Source: Ciona intestinalis (taxonomy: Eukaryota; Chordata; Ascidiacea; Phlebobranchia; Cionidae). Taken from it: a DNA stretch of 64,000 nucleotides. A program made the translations under genes and the position numbers. The stretch covers positions 206,349 through 270,348 of the forward strand of contig NW_004190384.2 in NCBI RefSeq assembly GCF_000224145.3, in the 5' to 3' direction. The notes beneath the pieces were generated by a model. That model was not told the origin of the DNA. It saw only the letters and a program-made list of their open reading frames with translations, and ran no database searches. Shown here in pieces: positions 63,001-64,000 of this stretch. How positions within the stretch are numbered: position 1 is the first letter of the stretch; every line of letters begins with the position of its first letter.

Positions 63001-63298
63001 TTACTCGGCTTGAATGGTGCCCTCTGCGCTGTGAGCCATGCCGCACAAATGAAAGTAATGTAGGTTGCACTTCAGCTACAATATACGATGCTCGCTCGCT
63101 TCCCTTCACTTTGGTGAGCACGTTAGCAGTTTCGTTGTAATGGTCGCTACACATGACGTAAAATGTGACGTCAGCAACAAATGAAAATAACGGGCATACG
63201 ACACATAACACTGCTGCTAATACACTGAACAACCACGCTGTGGGGTTTCGTTTGCGTTTCGAGTTGCCTTGGCACAAACACAAAGTCGTTATGTGCAT
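60079..63298 (-). CDS. Six-transmembrane protein, family not recognised
   Basis: Six exons on the minus strand: 63298-62713, 62356-62191, 62017-61880, 61609-61468, 60847-60702, 60271-60079. They sum to 1371 nt, 456 residues. The ATG follows directly on an acceptor (CTGCAG|GTATG). A basic KRKR precedes TM1 (about 22-48). A large, probably extracellular loop (about 49-230, His/Pro/Arg-rich, with NET and NES sequons) leads to TM2 (FIIGSFPSLLLCIFARLVV). TM3 (YVINIAGMPLQLVTGALGV) is followed by a Cys-rich turn CWHCALEGDC, then TM4, TM5 (ASLFAFILCVTVSTLLVI) and TM6 (MFMLLLGMGMAAWAASLLAI). A short tail ends IIDED. The positive-inside pattern puts both termini in the cytoplasm. It superficially resembles small polytopic proteins such as DUOXA, but I see no diagnostic motif. 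A SINE begins about 10 bp upstream of the acceptor of exon 2, whose pyrimidine tract is weak. Confidence 0.75.
60446..60626. mobile_element. MITE, near complete
   Basis: AGAGTAGGGTGGGGGAAGAT at the left, GCTAAAGGTGTCCCATATTG at the right, so the last bases of the right end are lost. Confidence 0.8.
60870..61075 (-). mobile_element. SINE, 3' two thirds
   Basis: AATGAATCTAACTTATTTTA through GACGGAAAACGACAGTTGTT and ATAACCACTAGGTG. It follows 25 bp upstream (minus sense) of exon 5. Confidence 0.75.
61259..61372. mobile_element. MITE, internally deleted
   Basis: CAGCATGGGGTAAGATGGGA at the left, AACTATCTTACTCCAACC at the right. Confidence 0.65.
61640..61830 (-). mobile_element. SINE, diverged
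   Basis: TTGAATGTAACTTACTCCAT through CTCATGCCCGCTTGATTA, then a decayed body. Confidence 0.65.
62046..62150 (-). mobile_element. SINE tail fragment
   Basis: AATGAATGAATGTAATTCCT through CTCGTACCCGCTTATTAA. Confidence 0.7.
62365..62560 (-). mobile_element. SINE next to an exon
   Basis: ATGAATAAAATTAATTTTAT through CCGGGGCAACGACAAACG and ATAAAGGACCATTAGG. Its tail touches the splice acceptor region of exon 2 of the six-TM gene. Confidence 0.75.
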
Positions 63299-63300
63299 AC

Positions 63301-64000
63301 CTGCAGATAAAGATGGGAGATTTTACTTCATTTACAAACAATAGTATTATTGTGCGTACATACTATCATGTACCTAAGTAAAAAATGTGAGAATGAAACA
63401 GAATGTACCAGACAAAAAATGCCCTTTGGTTTATAAATACTTTGGTATTTTGTAACAATTTTCAATTTTCGCAGATAATATAATAAGTGAATTTTTCAGC
63501 AGGTTATAAATAATTGACCACCCCTGTCACTCTACTTTGGATCTATATTGAATGTGAGCATTGATCTGCTCTCTCTCTTTCATAATTTATTATAAGAATT
63601 ACTCTTGTCACTAAAAAGTAAGTGATCTGGTAAGTTTGAAGCCATCAGTTTAACAAGAAATCTTTTGCTGCCAGAAAGTGCATAGAAGAACTTAAGTTGC
63701 AAATGAAGTCATCATTTATTCATTAGCATTCAATTGACGACCCGACAAGTGCATAAGCCGACGAATGCGATGCGTTTGGTAAATAAAACCATAAATTCTA
63801 GCCTTCGTCATACCCCGGTTTGTGAAGATTATATTACATTTAGCCTGAAGTTGATTTAGGCAAGAACAATCAAATGAAGTATAGGTTGGGGTAAGATGGT
63901 TCACGTTTTCATTCTACTTTTTCATCCATTCGTTGTTGTTTGTTTAAAGCACCATCAGTTGCTAATTAAACCTCATCTTACCCCACAGTAATTATATTCA
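63301..64000. other. Region upstream of the six-TM gene
   Basis: Promoter or outron side of the membrane-protein gene. One internally deleted MITE at 63880-63992 (ATAGGTTGGGGTAAGATGGT ... CTCATCTTACCCCACAGTAA). No gene recognised. Confidence 0.55.
63880..63992. mobile_element. MITE, internally deleted
   Basis: Matching ends GGTTGGGGTAAGATGG and CTCATCTTACCCCACAG, about 113 bp in total, so roughly 80 bp shorter than intact copies. Confidence 0.75.

Noticed and set aside
63716-63904. 62-codon minus-strand frame (QTHRIRRLMHLSGRQL)
   Set aside because: It starts inside a MITE and has no supporting splice sites; too little to call a gene.

Overview
The window is nuclear DNA of a chordate with a compact genome. 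It looks like a tunicate of the Ciona type (C. intestinalis/robusta). The reasons are AT-rich intergenic DNA, short introns in mostly phase-1 modular genes, chordate-like protein families, and two very abundant small repeats. One repeat is a roughly 190-bp MITE with TATA-flanked inverted ends of the form GGGTGGGGGAAGATGGGACAC. The other is a roughly 290-bp tRNA-derived SINE. Three assembly gaps (4961-5083, 21216-21715, 50247-50296) interrupt the sequence. All gene models below were spliced by eye from GT/GC-AG sites and reading-phase continuity. Family names come from recognised motifs, not from a database search.

Layout, left to right. 1-5 kb holds only repeats and unassigned DNA. 5.1-10.2 kb (+) is a secreted Sushi/cysteine-rich protein whose Sushi-A-B exon triplet is tandemly duplicated. 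12.0-19.0 kb (+) is a 12-exon peptide/chemoattractant-type GPCR. 20.4-24.0 kb (+) is a UBE2V (UEV/MMS2) ubiquitin-conjugating variant. 26.5-29.1 kb (-) is a secreted GH16 beta-glucanase-like gene with one in-frame stop, whose natural stop lies in a MITE end. 29.8-31.1 kb (+) is a 98-codon ORF followed 25 bp later by a 60-aa secreted peptide precursor. 32.2-37.4 kb (+) is NKAP. 37.9-38.8 kb (-) is a 126-aa secreted protein with 16 cysteines. 42.1-46.3 kb (+) is a second class A GPCR with a long glycosylatable N-terminus and degenerate DRY/CWxP/NPxxY motifs. 47.6-59.4 kb (-) is a 19-exon EML-type HELP/WD40 protein. 60.1-63.3 kb (-) is a six-TM membrane protein of unrecognised family.

The genes form no single pathway. 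There is an accessory flavour of secreted or surface molecules (Sushi protein, GH16, small cationic/acidic peptide, Cys-rich peptide, two GPCRs) interleaved with housekeeping genes (UBE2V, NKAP, EML). Several starts sit directly after a splice acceptor (30157, 29835, 63298, 59375), as expected where spliced-leader trans-splicing is used. Sixteen of the exon sets were checked for frame sum, and every full model totals a multiple of three. The most interesting items are the cationic/acidic peptide precursor with its possible operonic partner, the MITE-supplied stop and internal nonsense codon in GH16, the motif-degenerate GPCR, the acidic-tyrosine microexon in the first GPCR, and the near-identical duplicated EML exon beside a gap.
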